A program made the position numbers and the translations under genes. A stretch of 64,000 nt of DNA, taken from assembly GCA_016868855.1 (NCBI GenBank), contig VGFP01000002.1:366372-430371 (forward strand), given 5' to 3'. This DNA is from Bacteroidota bacterium. Lineage in GTDB: Bacteria > Bacteroidota > Bacteroidia > Chitinophagales > Chitinophagaceae. Positions within the stretch are counted from its first letter, which is position 1; each line of letters opens with the position of its first letter. This document shows, in pieces, positions 34,817 to 43,600 of the stretch. The notes beneath the pieces were generated by a model. It was not told the origin of the DNA, ran no database searches, and saw nothing but the letters and a program-made list of their open reading frames with translations.

Positions 34817-35851
34817 ATGAAAAAGCAAAAACAAGTTTTATCGAGCGGGACAGTCGAGATGTATTTTGACGCTGCATTCAATCAGTTGACCAAGTTGGTT
34901 GATAAGAAGAATGCAGTGATTGTGACAGATGAAAATATTTTTTCAAAGCACAGGTCAAAGTTTAAAAACTGGAATGTCATCACGCTCAAACCTGGTGAGC
35001 AATACAAAATTCAACTTACAGCAGATGCAATCATCGATCAGCTGATTGAATTTCAAGCCGATCGATCTACTACTTTGATCGGAGTAGGTGGGGGTGTGAT
35101 CACAGATCTGACTGGATATGTTGCTTCTATTTTCATGCGTGGAATTCGATTTGGATTTGTTCCAACTACATTGCTCGCCATGGTAGATGCATCCATCGGA
35201 GGTAAAAACGGGGTAGATGTGGGTGCGTACAAAAATCTTGTTGGATCCATTCGTCAGCCTGCATTTCTGCTTTATGACTATGGTTTTTTAAATACTCTAC
35301 CTGACATGGAGTGGTCCAACGGTTTTGCAGAAATCATCAAACACGCCTGCATATTTGATGCCCGCATGTTCGATGAGCTGAAGAAGCATTCTTTGGGTAG
35401 GATCAAGAAAGAAAAAAAACTTCTTGCATACATTGTCGAGAAAAATGTTGCCCTAAAGCTGGCGGTAGTTAAAAAGGATGAGTTTGAAAAGGGTGACCGA
35501 AGGCTGCTTAATTTCGGACATACACTCGGACATGCATTGGAAACACAGTATGATTTGACACATGGACAGGCAGTTGCTCTAGGAATGGTATTTGCCGCAT
35601 GGCTATCTGAAAAAATTCTTGGACTTAAAAAATCATCTGAAATCATTCAGGTATTGGGACAGTATAAATTGCCAACATTTGCATCATTTGACACTGATAG
35701 GGTGTTTACTATTTTGGTGATGGACAAAAAACGCGTAAGCAATACCATGCATTTCATTCTGCTTGACAGAATTGGCAAGGGAGTGGTACATCCTATGAAG
35801 ATCAATCAACTTCAAAAATATGTTTCAACCTATACACAGCTAAATAAATAG
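34817..35851 (+). CDS. aroB: 3-dehydroquinate synthase
   Basis: Second step of the shikimate pathway; NAD- and metal-dependent cyclisation of DAHP. The NAD region GVGGGVITDLTGYVAS and RGIRFGFVPTTLLAMVDASIGGKNGVD are diagnostic, and the metal ligands are in GFAEIIKHA, LNFGHTLGHALE and HGQAVALGM. Length 344. It starts four bases after the DAHP synthase stop. Confidence 0.96.
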   Translation: MKKQKQVLSSGTVEMYFDAAFNQLTKLVDKKNAVIVTDENIFSKHRSKFKNWNVITLKPGEQYKIQLTADAIIDQLIEFQADRSTTLIGVGGGVITDLTGYVASIFMRGIRFGFVPTTLLAMVDASIGGKNGVDVGAYKNLVGSIRQPAFLLYDYGFLNTLPDMEWSNGFAEIIKHACIFDARMFDELKKHSLGRIKKEKKLLAYIVEKNVALKLAVVKKDEFEKGDRRLLNFGHTLGHALETQYDLTHGQAVALGMVFAAWLSEKILGLKKSSEIIQVLGQYKLPTFASFDTDRVFTILVMDKKRVSNTMHFILLDRIGKGVVHPMKINQLQKYVSTYTQLNK

Positions 35852-35856
35852 TCAAC

Positions 35857-37134
35857 ATGATCGCATACGTTCATCCATCTACCATCAGCGGCAGCATATT
35901 GGCTCCTCGTTCAAAGAGTGATATGCAGCGGGCATGTGCAGCGGCGTTGTTGCACAATGGACGAACAACCATCCATCATCCAGGCAGAAGCAATGATGAC
36001 CTGGCTGCAATTGATGTCATCTCCAAACTGGGTGCGCAGGTCAAAGATTTACATGATAAGATTATAATTGAGAGCAAAGGCGTCAATCCCGCTGAACATG
36101 AAATCAATTGTGGGGAAAGTGGATTGGGAATACGGATGTTTACTCCAATTGCTGCATTATGTGAAAAACAGCTTCTTGTTTCAGGAGTGGGATCGCTGGT
36201 AAGTCGACCTATGCATTTTTTTGATGAAATATTTCCTCAGTTGGGTATTGAAATCAAGTCAAACAATGGAAAACTTCCCCTGCATATAAAAGGTCCCCTG
36301 CAACCATCCAACATTACTGTTGATGGTAGTTTGAGTTCTCAATTCCTGACCGGACTCCTCATGGCCTATGCCGCTTGTAATCCGGTCGATGTAGAAATCA
36401 AAGTTATTGACTTGAAGAGCAAGCCCTATATCGATATGACCCTTCGTGTAATCCGGGCTTTTGGTATGAAGGAACCGCAAGTCAAAGATTATGCTTCATT
36501 TTATTTTGATGAAACAATTCATGAAAATACTCTAGGAGATATTGACTACTCGGTAGAGGGTGATTGGAGTGGAGCTGCGTTTTTATTTGTTGCAGGTGCC
36601 ATTTCCAATCGAATTGAAATAAAAGGAATGCAAGCCGATTCTGTACAAGCAGATAAAAAAATTTTAGAGGCGATCACAGATGCGGGTGCCCAGGTTCAAT
36701 ACCATGAGGGGGTATACAATGTTTGTCCTGCTTCCTTAACGTCATTTGAATTCGACGCAACTGAATGCCCGGATTTATTTCCTCCGCTGGTTGCATTGGC
36801 TGCACATTGTAAAGGCATCACCCGTATCAAAGGAATAAATAGGCTGACCCATAAGGAAAGTAACAGGGCACTGACTCTACAAGAAGTATTTGGTACATTG
36901 GGGATTAAAATTGATCTGGTGGATAATGATATGTTGATCCATGGAGGCATTCATATCAAATCTGCCAAGGTGCATTCACACCATGATCACCGTATTGCGA
37001 TGGCAGCTGCTGTCGCTGGACTCAAAGCGGATGGTATTGTGCAGATCGAAGATGCAGAGGCAATCAATAAATCATATCCTGCTTTTTACAATGATTTAAT
37101 TGCATTGGGAGCAGTATTACAATTTGAACAATAA
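35857..37134 (+). CDS. aroA: 3-phosphoshikimate 1-carboxyvinyltransferase (EPSP synthase)
   Basis: Sixth step of the shikimate pathway. The N-terminal substrate motif is RSKSDMQRACAAALL, and the C-terminal HHDHRIAMAAAVAGL and INKSYPAFYNDL are standard. The usual LGNAGTAMR loop is GESGLGIRMFTPIAAL, an altered form that I believe is found elsewhere in Bacteroidota; this changes the glyphosate/PEP-contact region. Length 425. It starts five bases after aroB. Confidence 0.94.
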   Translation: MIAYVHPSTISGSILAPRSKSDMQRACAAALLHNGRTTIHHPGRSNDDLAAIDVISKLGAQVKDLHDKIIIESKGVNPAEHEINCGESGLGIRMFTPIAALCEKQLLVSGVGSLVSRPMHFFDEIFPQLGIEIKSNNGKLPLHIKGPLQPSNITVDGSLSSQFLTGLLMAYAACNPVDVEIKVIDLKSKPYIDMTLRVIRAFGMKEPQVKDYASFYFDETIHENTLGDIDYSVEGDWSGAAFLFVAGAISNRIEIKGMQADSVQADKKILEAITDAGAQVQYHEGVYNVCPASLTSFEFDATECPDLFPPLVALAAHCKGITRIKGINRLTHKESNRALTLQEVFGTLGIKIDLVDNDMLIHGGIHIKSAKVHSHHDHRIAMAAAVAGLKADGIVQIEDAEAINKSYPAFYNDLIALGAVLQFEQ

Positions 37135-37143
37135 TTATCGACT

Positions 37144-38136
37144 ATGAATCATTTTGGAAAACTATTTACAGTCACCATATTTGGCGAATCACATGGTGAA
37201 AGTGTTGGTGTAGTAATCGATGGGTGTCCTGCTGGCATGCCCCTTTCCGTGGAAGATTTTGTAAAAGATACCGAAAGGCGAAAGGGTGGTATGCAAAAAG
37301 GGACTACACCCAGACAAGAAGAAGATTTGCCGCTTTTTAAAAGTGGATTGTTCAATGGTAAGACTACGGGAGCACCACTGATGCTGTTGTTTGAAAATAC
37401 GAATACCCGCTCGGGGGATTATGAAAAACAGCGGGCAGTTCCCCGACCCGGACATGCAGATTTTGTGGCCAATAAAAAGTATGGAGGTTTTGAGGATTAC
37501 AGGGGTGGTGGGCATTTCAGCGGACGATTGACACTTTGTTTGGTGGCTGCAGGTGTTGTTGCAAAAAAAATACTGAAAAATATCGAAGTTGTCGCAAAAG
37601 TAATTTCAATTACCGGCGAGACTGACCTGGATAAAGGACTTCAGAAAGGAATTGATGCGAAAGATTCTGTTGGCGGGATCGTTTCCTGTAAAGTAAAAGG
37701 ACTTCCACTGGGACTCGGAGAGCCATTTTTTGATTCTGTTGAGTCTTTGATATCACACGCTGTTTTCTCTATTCCTGCTGTTCGCGGCATAGAATTTGGC
37801 ACTGGTTTTGAGGCTGCCAATATGTTTGGCTCTTCACACAATGATGCAATCATAGATGCTGCAGGGAAGACTGCAACCAATCATGCAGGGGGTGTTGTAG
37901 GTGGTATCACCAATGGAAATGAATTGCAATTCAAGATCGCCATCAAACCTACATCATCAACACCGCAAGAGCAACAAACATTGAATTGGGAATCGAACCA
38001 GGTGGAGTCTTTCGCAGTGAGAGGAAGACATGATTTGTGCATTGCATTGCGCGTTCCACCAGTATTGGAAGGAGTTACAGCCATGGTATTGGTTGATCTG
38101 ATGATGAGAGAGCAATTGATCAGAAGACTCTATTAA
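37144..38136 (+). CDS. aroC: Chorismate synthase
   Basis: Seventh step of the shikimate pathway, dependent on reduced FMN. GESHGESVGVVIDGCPAGMPL at the start, the RPGHADF and GGGHFSGRLT segments, VVGGITNGNEL and RHDLCIALRVPPVLEG are diagnostic. At 330 residues it is somewhat shorter than the usual 350-360. It is the last gene of the aromatic operon and its stop interlocks with the opposing MBL-hydrolase gene (TTAA). Confidence 0.96.
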   Translation: MNHFGKLFTVTIFGESHGESVGVVIDGCPAGMPLSVEDFVKDTERRKGGMQKGTTPRQEEDLPLFKSGLFNGKTTGAPLMLLFENTNTRSGDYEKQRAVPRPGHADFVANKKYGGFEDYRGGGHFSGRLTLCLVAAGVVAKKILKNIEVVAKVISITGETDLDKGLQKGIDAKDSVGGIVSCKVKGLPLGLGEPFFDSVESLISHAVFSIPAVRGIEFGTGFEAANMFGSSHNDAIIDAAGKTATNHAGGVVGGITNGNELQFKIAIKPTSSTPQEQQTLNWESNQVESFAVRGRHDLCIALRVPPVLEGVTAMVLVDLMMREQLIRRLY

Positions 38137-38978
38137 ATTTCGTTGGAAGAGAATCTTCCGCCAAGTTCCAATACGCAGTATCCTTGTGAGGACTGTTGTG
38201 CTTCAGCAATAAATTCATTTACATCTGCAGTATTGAAAGCAAATAAATCATAATGGCAAGGGATGACAACAGGTATATTGCATTTTTTTCCAAGTGCGAC
38301 TGCTTCTGCAGCATTTAAATTTCCCGCTACTTTTCGTGAAGGGTCATTGCCATTGATGGGGAGCAGCGCAATGGAGGGATTGAATGGTTTGATCCAATGC
38401 TCCATGCCATCATAATACAATGTATCACCAGAGTGGTAAATGGAAAAAGATCCCATACGGATGATGTAGCCCAGATATACATATTTTCCATCTTCATTTT
38501 TATCCAGTTCATTGTGAGCGGCAGGTATGGCATGAAAGCTGATATCATCCTCGGTATATGATTCTCCTGCATTCAGCCCAATGTGGTAGCTGGAATCTAT
38601 ATTCAATCGGTCGGTAACAAATCTTCTGTTTGCTTCTGGAATAATCAGTTTGCAATTGGGTGAGTTTTTTAAAACTGGATGGATGCTGGCTGCATCCAAG
38701 TGATCGGTATGATTATGGCTGGATGTAATGAAATCAATGGTTGGAAGCAAAGATGGATCAATCACATTCTCACTGATTCTTACATGTGGTTTATCAGTAC
38801 CGTGGTACTTTACTGTAAGGGAATCGGATAGATATGGATCTACAAGTATCTTTTTGTTTTTGTACTGAATCAGATAACCGGATTGCCCAAGCCACCACAA
38901 TGTAACATCATTGGTATTCGGACTGGTTGTTTGGATGTCCTTCAATAAATCCTCATCTTTTTTAAATGCCCTGATCAT
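38133..38978 (-). CDS. MBL-fold metallo-hydrolase
   Basis: Metallo-beta-lactamase superfamily hydrolase of 281 residues. The zinc motif is SHNHTDHLDA (HxHxDH), preceded by KILVDPYLSD, with further ligands in AAHNE, YHSGDTLYYD and CHYDLF. The family resembles UlaG-type lactonases that open ascorbate-6-phosphate lactone or similar. No signal peptide. It is the last gene of a six-gene operon and starts three bases after the MetE-like stop. Confidence 0.87.
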   Translation of the reverse strand: MIRAFKKDEDLLKDIQTTSPNTNDVTLWWLGQSGYLIQYKNKKILVDPYLSDSLTVKYHGTDKPHVRISENVIDPSLLPTIDFITSSHNHTDHLDAASIHPVLKNSPNCKLIIPEANRRFVTDRLNIDSSYHIGLNAGESYTEDDISFHAIPAAHNELDKNEDGKYVYLGYIIRMGSFSIYHSGDTLYYDGMEHWIKPFNPSIALLPINGNDPSRKVAGNLNAAEAVALGKKCNIPVVIPCHYDLFAFNTADVNEFIAEAQQSSQGYCVLELGGRFSSNEI

Positions 38979-38981
38979 CTA

Positions 38982-40001
38982 TTATCGCATTTGTCTCGCT
39001 CCCTCAACCATATTGATGAGCTTTTGTTTGGAAGCCCACCTTGCTGTCTGGCTCAGGCCGCAGTCAGGTGCAACAGAAAGTTTGTCTTTGGGTACATAGG
39101 CAAGACATTTTTTTATTCTCTGTTTTACATCATCAACAGATTCGATATAATAATTCTTGACATCAATGATTCCGACAGAAACATCCATTTTTTCTGCAAA
39201 TGCGGCAAGCAATTCAACTTCTGCAAATTCTCTGTTTGCCATTTCAATATGGACCTCATCAACTTTCATATCCAGAAAATCCGGCAACATAGGTTGTAGA
39301 CTTCTGAATCCGACTGGTCTGCCCTTAAAATTTCCAAAACACAGATGTGTAGAGAGCCTGCATTTACCGCTCAGTCCCGCTACTGTTTCATTGAAGATTT
39401 TTACAAACATTTTGGTATCCTCTTTGTATGCATAGCAACTCATTGAAGGCTCATCCAGCGTGATTTCAGTGCATCCTGCTTCCACAAGTGCTTTCAATTC
39501 GTTTTGAATGATGGGCATCAACGCGTAAGTGATTTCCCATCTATCTTTATATGTTTTATTGGGAAGCAAACGGCCGCTGAGTGTATATGGACCTGGCAGG
39601 CTGCATTTGAGGGTCGGTCCGGTTGGAGCTAGCTTTTTCAATCGTTCAAATTCCTTCACCGCTCCGAGTCCATTCGGTGCAGTCAGTGTTTCTGTGATGC
39701 TGTGTTTACCTCTTTGGTCGTGTGCAGGTGGACCGAATTTCCTTGTTTCTGTATGGTTGGGTTCTATTCCTTTGATGAATCCGTAAAATGACAAGTTGAA
39801 ATCAAATCTGGTTTGTTCGCCATCTGTGATCACATCCAATCCTGCTTGCATCTGATCATGGATTGCTGCAATCACAGCGTCATTCGCCATTTCCTCAATA
39901 TCTGCTGCACCAAAGGATGTTAAGTGATTGGTGGAAAATTCCAACCAGCCTGGGAAGGGATAACTTCCAACAACTGTAGTTCTGATGGGTATCGGTTGCA
40001 T
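38982..40001 (-). CDS. MetE-like (cobalamin-independent methionine synthase C-terminal type) protein
   Basis: 339-residue member of the UROD/MetE-like superfamily, covering only the catalytic barrel of MetE. TTVVGSYPFPGWL and VITDGEQTRFDFNLSF open the barrel; the zinc-binding pattern His-x-Cys is in LSTHLCFGN, with Glu in EVHIEMANRE and a closing DCGLSQ. Short MetE-like enzymes take methyl groups from folates or other donors; the substrate here is unknown. It lies between the SIS and MBL-hydrolase genes with gaps of 10 and 3 bases. Confidence 0.8.
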   Translation of the reverse strand: MQPIPIRTTVVGSYPFPGWLEFSTNHLTSFGAADIEEMANDAVIAAIHDQMQAGLDVITDGEQTRFDFNLSFYGFIKGIEPNHTETRKFGPPAHDQRGKHSITETLTAPNGLGAVKEFERLKKLAPTGPTLKCSLPGPYTLSGRLLPNKTYKDRWEITYALMPIIQNELKALVEAGCTEITLDEPSMSCYAYKEDTKMFVKIFNETVAGLSGKCRLSTHLCFGNFKGRPVGFRSLQPMLPDFLDMKVDEVHIEMANREFAEVELLAAFAEKMDVSVGIIDVKNYYIESVDDVKQRIKKCLAYVPKDKLSVAPDCGLSQTARWASKQKLINMVEGARQMR

Positions 40002-40011
40002 AATGTATTAT

Positions 40012-40782
40012 TTAAAATTCATATAGTTTGGATAGTCTTCTGGCATGTTCGTCGTATGCCTTTTCAAAAAGATCGATTGCTTTTTGTTCACCTACTTTAT
40101 TCGCTGCAGATAAAACAGTTGGTGGCTGTCCTGCTTTTGTGAGTTTGGATGCAACTGCAGCTTTGATGGAATTGATGATTACAACACCTCCAACAGTTGA
40201 GCCGGGAGAAACAGGGGTTTCAAGATTTTCAATTTGAATCATTGCGTCACCCACCGGCGCACCTGTATCTAAAATGATATCTGAAAAATCGGATAGTTTT
40301 TTTCCGTCTTTTCTTTTGCTTTTGCTTGCATCGGAATGTGCTTTTGTAATGATACTTACAACTTTGATTCCATTTTTTTGAAACAATTCTGCCATTTCAA
40401 CCGGTACGATATTGGTTCCGCTTGATGATATAACCAATGCACTGTCTTTGTCAGACAATTGATAATTTCTCAAAATCCTCTCTGCAAGTCCACTGACATT
40501 TTCCAAGAACATAGCCTGTCGTTGACCATTGGCTCCAACAACCAAATTGTGGAAGGTGAGTGACAGCTCTACGATTGGATTGAATCCTGGAAAAGATCCA
40601 TATCTGGGCCACATCTCTTCAACCATGATTCTACTGTGTCCAGAGCCGAATACATGCACCATTCTTCCAGACAGAATTGTTGCTGCAAATAGAGTTGCTG
40701 CTTCTTCCATTGCTGTTTCTTGTTCAGCGACAGCACTTAAAATCTTCTTACTTTTCTCAATGTATTGATGAATCTCGTTCAT
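40012..40782 (-). CDS. SIS-domain sugar-phosphate-binding protein (UPF0309-like)
   Basis: Single SIS domain of 256 residues from the ATG at 40782. The HVFGSGHSRIMVEEMWPRYG motif and the Ser-rich ISSSGTNIVPVE loop are those of the UPF0309/YckF-type group that binds or isomerises phosphosugars. The frame extends further upstream into the ROK gene, but the ATG one base after that gene's stop fits better. Together with the ROK kinase it suggests a hexose- or amino-sugar route. Confidence 0.85.
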   Translation of the reverse strand: MNEIHQYIEKSKKILSAVAEQETAMEEAATLFAATILSGRMVHVFGSGHSRIMVEEMWPRYGSFPGFNPIVELSLTFHNLVVGANGQRQAMFLENVSGLAERILRNYQLSDKDSALVISSSGTNIVPVEMAELFQKNGIKVVSIITKAHSDASKSKRKDGKKLSDFSDIILDTGAPVGDAMIQIENLETPVSPGSTVGGVVIINSIKAAVASKLTKAGQPPTVLSAANKVGEQKAIDLFEKAYDEHARRLSKLYEF

Positions 40783-40783
40783 T

Positions 40784-41662
40784 TTAATTGGTTTTATTGA
40801 GGGCAAATGCAGCTGCACCAATGGCGCCTGCTTTATCACTGAATGTTGCCAATTCTATTGTTAACTTTTTGCCACCTGGTCTCCATTCAAAAGAGTCCAT
40901 GAATGTACGCAAAGGCTCCATCAATAGATCACCAGCTTTTGTTATTCCCCCAGCCAGGATAACTTTTTCAGGTGATAAAATATTGCTGATGGAGGAAATG
41001 CTGACGGCAAGTGCTTTGATGGATTTCTGCCAAATGGCTTTAGCGCTTGGGTCATTTTCACGCATGGCTTCTATGACAGCCAGTGTATCATTGAATTTTC
41101 CATTGCTTCTTTTTGCAATCGAGTAATTACCGATTGCTTCCTCCAAACTGCCTGGCATTCCGCATATATCAGGATCCCCTTCCATATCAACCGACATATG
41201 TCCGATATGTCCGGCTTTCTGAAATGCACCCTGATATATTTTTTTATCAATCAGTATAGCTCCACCGACGCCAGTGCCAATCGTAATCAATACGGCGTTT
41301 TCACAATTGCTCGCAGATCCAAAGGATGCTTCAGCAGATAGTGCTGCAATGGCATCATTCATCACGTAAGTATCAGCACCGAGCACGTCCTTCCAAACGA
41401 ATCCCTCAATTCCCTCCAGTCTGTTGGGAAGAAATTCAATGGCAGTATTTTGTTGATTGGGAATTCCAGGAGCGCTCAATCCAACAACATATTCTTCAGT
41501 GGCCGACCCGGCAAGGGTTTTAAAAAGCTCTTGCACATCCTGTTTCCAGATTTCATCTGATAACAATGTTTCCGTTACAAGTTCCTGAAGGATGCTTCCA
41601 TTGCTGTTGATCAAAACTCCTTTGATTCTTGTCCCACCCAGATCAATTCCTATTGCTTGCAT
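40784..41662 (-). CDS. ROK-family sugar kinase
   Basis: 292-residue ROK protein without the N-terminal DNA-binding domain, so a kinase rather than a repressor. The phosphate motif IDLGGTRIKGVLI, catalytic VMNDAIAALSAEASFG (Asp), LITIGTGVGGAIL and the zinc-motif-type region GHIGHMSVDMEGDPDICGMPGSLE are visible; the latter keeps His and Cys residues but the usual CxCGxxGC is reduced. The sugar is unknown (glucose, fructose or an amino sugar). Confidence 0.87.
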   Translation of the reverse strand: MQAIGIDLGGTRIKGVLINSNGSILQELVTETLLSDEIWKQDVQELFKTLAGSATEEYVVGLSAPGIPNQQNTAIEFLPNRLEGIEGFVWKDVLGADTYVMNDAIAALSAEASFGSASNCENAVLITIGTGVGGAILIDKKIYQGAFQKAGHIGHMSVDMEGDPDICGMPGSLEEAIGNYSIAKRSNGKFNDTLAVIEAMRENDPSAKAIWQKSIKALAVSISSISNILSPEKVILAGGITKAGDLLMEPLRTFMDSFEWRPGGKKLTIELATFSDKAGAIGAAAFALNKTN

Positions 41663-41668
41663 CGATTA

Positions 41669-42448
41669 TTATTTAAATTGGCCGTCGCTGATGGACCAGC
41701 CGCCGTCAATGGTTATTTCTTGTCCGGTGATGAAGGATGATTGATCAGAAAGCAGCAATGCTGCCATTCCCACCAAATCATCAGGCTGGCTGATTCTGCC
41801 TCCACCCAAAGGTTGTTTTGTTTTGATAAATTCCATGATAGATTCATTTCCCTTTGCTCTTGCTGCCATGGGTGTATCTACCAGGCCGGGGGATAGGACG
41901 TTGATGCGAATATTTTTTTCAGCATAGAATGCAGCTGCGCTTTTTGACAAACCAATAATGGCTGCTTTGGAAGCTGCATAGGCATGGGTTGAAAAAAAAT
42001 GAGGGGATGGATGTGATGCCAGCACGGATGTAATATTCACGATCGATCCGGGTAGTTTTTGATGCAACATGACGTTGATGACTGCTCTGTTGGTAAACAT
42101 CACAGTAGTTGCATTGAGCTGGATGGTTTTTTCCCAGCCTTCTTCGGTCAGCTCATGCAATGGGCCGTCACCAAATGTTCTTCCGCTTCCACCTGCAACA
42201 TGCAACAATCCGTCCACCTTTTTGTAATGATCAATGCAGATCTTGATTGCCTGTTGAATAGTATCTTCTTTTCTCAGATCTCCAAATACCCACTGCAGTT
42301 GATCATGCGCATGTGGTAGATCTCCTTCGTTGTTTTTCCCGATTGCAATTACATTGGCGCCTTGTGCAATGATAAATTTTACAGCAGCCAATCCGATTCC
42401 ACTGGAGCCGCCTGCAACGATGATATTTTTATGCAGTAACATCATCAC
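41669..42448 (-). CDS. Short-chain dehydrogenase/reductase (canonical)
   Basis: SDR of about 258 residues. GGSSGIGLAA at the N-terminus binds NAD(P); VAGGSG replaces NNAG; Ser in IVNITSVLA and the intact Tyr-x3-Lys in HAYAASKAAI make a normal active site. The start can be the GTG at 42448, directly after the preceding stop, or the ATG at 42445. The substrate is unknown; position in the operon suggests a sugar or sugar-derived alcohol. Confidence 0.88.
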   Translation of the reverse strand: MMMLLHKNIIVAGGSSGIGLAAVKFIIAQGANVIAIGKNNEGDLPHAHDQLQWVFGDLRKEDTIQQAIKICIDHYKKVDGLLHVAGGSGRTFGDGPLHELTEEGWEKTIQLNATTVMFTNRAVINVMLHQKLPGSIVNITSVLASHPSPHFFSTHAYAASKAAIIGLSKSAAAFYAEKNIRINVLSPGLVDTPMAARAKGNESIMEFIKTKQPLGGGRISQPDDLVGMAALLLSDQSSFITGQEITIDGGWSISDGQFK

Positions 42449-43072
42449 TTATTTATTGAGTCTTTTGAATGAAATATTCATGATAGGGTAATTTCGATCA
42501 TTGGGCCACGCATAATGCCACCATTCTGTTTCAAGTGACTTGAAACCGTGTTTTTCCATGGTATTTTTCAGCAGTTGTCGATTCATGATTTTCTTTTCAG
42601 CCAACAACATAAAATCATGGTGGGCTGTATCACTAAAATTATCAAATCCCGTGGGCATTTCAAGCAATTCACCCGTGCTTATTTCATAAAGAGTAAGATC
42701 TACTGCAATGCCCCGATTGTGACCGCTGCCTTTTGCAGGATTCGCAACATATCTTTCATCGTGTATCATTTTCCAGAATTTGACTGTTGCCCTGTATGGC
42801 CTGTAGGCATCCCAAATCAGCAGTCCAAGGTTTTTAGCCTCCAATTCTTTCGCGATATTTTTGAGTGATTGAGCTGCTTCCTTGACGAGATATGAAGATT
42901 GGGTATTTTTTGGGTAGACCCTTTTGCCGGTAAAATTTTGATTGGAAGCATATTTCAAATCGTATCTCAGATAGGGGATTATTTCTTTCAGTTCGATCAA
43001 TTGATCTTCTTGTGACCAGGACGCATTGCAGGACAACAGAAAAAGAACAAGTATCGAAATGTATTTTTTCAC
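42449..43072 (-). CDS. D-alanyl-D-alanine dipeptidase, VanX/DdpX-like
   Basis: M15D zinc dipeptidase of 207 residues that splits D-Ala-D-Ala. The zinc motif reads GSGHNRGIAVDLTL (SxHxxGxAxD) with the third ligand in TEWWHYAW, and WDAYRP carries the transition-state Arg. The GTG start leads into a signal peptide with a Cys (KYISILVLFLLSC), so it is exported and possibly a lipoprotein. It is the first gene of the six-gene operon. It may recycle cell-wall D-Ala-D-Ala rather than give vancomycin resistance, as no VanA/H ligase is nearby. Confidence 0.88.
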   Translation of the reverse strand: MKKYISILVLFLLSCNASWSQEDQLIELKEIIPYLRYDLKYASNQNFTGKRVYPKNTQSSYLVKEAAQSLKNIAKELEAKNLGLLIWDAYRPYRATVKFWKMIHDERYVANPAKGSGHNRGIAVDLTLYEISTGELLEMPTGFDNFSDTAHHDFMLLAEKKIMNRQLLKNTMEKHGFKSLETEWWHYAWPNDRNYPIMNISFKRLNK

Positions 43073-43146
43073 TTATTTGAAACCTTGTTTAAAGCATTGA
43101 TAAATAGGAATTTGTTTTTTTTACACGGCACTTAGTGCTAATCAGC

Positions 43147-43154
43147 TAGCTTTG
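43147..43154 (+). promoter_or_regulatory. -7 promoter element of rlpA
   Basis: TAGCTTTG, full match to TAnnTTTG, 20 bases before the rlpA ATG. No TTG is found at -33. Confidence 0.5.
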
Positions 43155-43174
43155 TATGAAGTTAAACATTTATT

Positions 43175-43600
43175 ATGCCAGTAAAACAATTTCATGCAAC
43201 ATTGACTGGCGTCATTTTGATATCTTTTTTGCAAACGCATGCCCAGCAAAAAGTAAACTACAGACAAGTTCCAGTTGTTGATTCAGCTGTTGGCGTTGCC
43301 AGCTATTATGCTGATAAATTTGTTGGAAGAAAAACAGCAAGTGGTGAAGTGTTTAGTCAGCATAAAATGACATGTGCCCACAATACACTTCCCTTAGGTA
43401 CCAAGGTGAAGGTTACCAACCTAAGAAATGGAAAGTCGATTGTTGTAAGAGTCAATGACCGCTTGCATCACCGCAATCCCCGCATCATTGATTTGCCAAC
43501 AGGTGCTGCCAAAAAACTTGGATATACTGGCAGCGGTATCATCAAGGTCAGTGTGGTAGTGGTAAAACCGCCAGAAATAAAAGCTGCTTCGTTCAATTAG
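43175..43600 (+). CDS. rlpA: RlpA-family septal ring lytic transglycosylase
   Basis: 141-residue exported double-psi beta-barrel protein. The core GVASYYADKFVGRKTASGEVFSQHKMTCAHNTLPLGTKVKVTNLRNGKSIVVRVNDRL...RIIDLPTGAAKKL holds the conserved Asp and His-like residues of the family. It has a signal peptide (LTGVILISFLQTHAQQ) but no Cys lipobox and no SPOR domain. Its role is likely cutting of naked glycan strands at the septum. It converges on the PBP1A gene with interlocked stops. Confidence 0.93.
   Translation: MPVKQFHATLTGVILISFLQTHAQQKVNYRQVPVVDSAVGVASYYADKFVGRKTASGEVFSQHKMTCAHNTLPLGTKVKVTNLRNGKSIVVRVNDRLHHRNPRIIDLPTGAAKKLGYTGSGIIKVSVVVVKPPEIKAASFN

Noticed and set aside
42449-43072. Vancomycin-resistance cluster
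   Set aside because: Only a VanX-like dipeptidase is present; no VanA-type ligase, VanH dehydrogenase or two-component system nearby.
43131-43146. Operator-like GCAC-TTA-GTGC and TTAG...CTAA repeats before rlpA
   Set aside because: Short arms (4 bases) that are likely by chance in this AT-rich gap.
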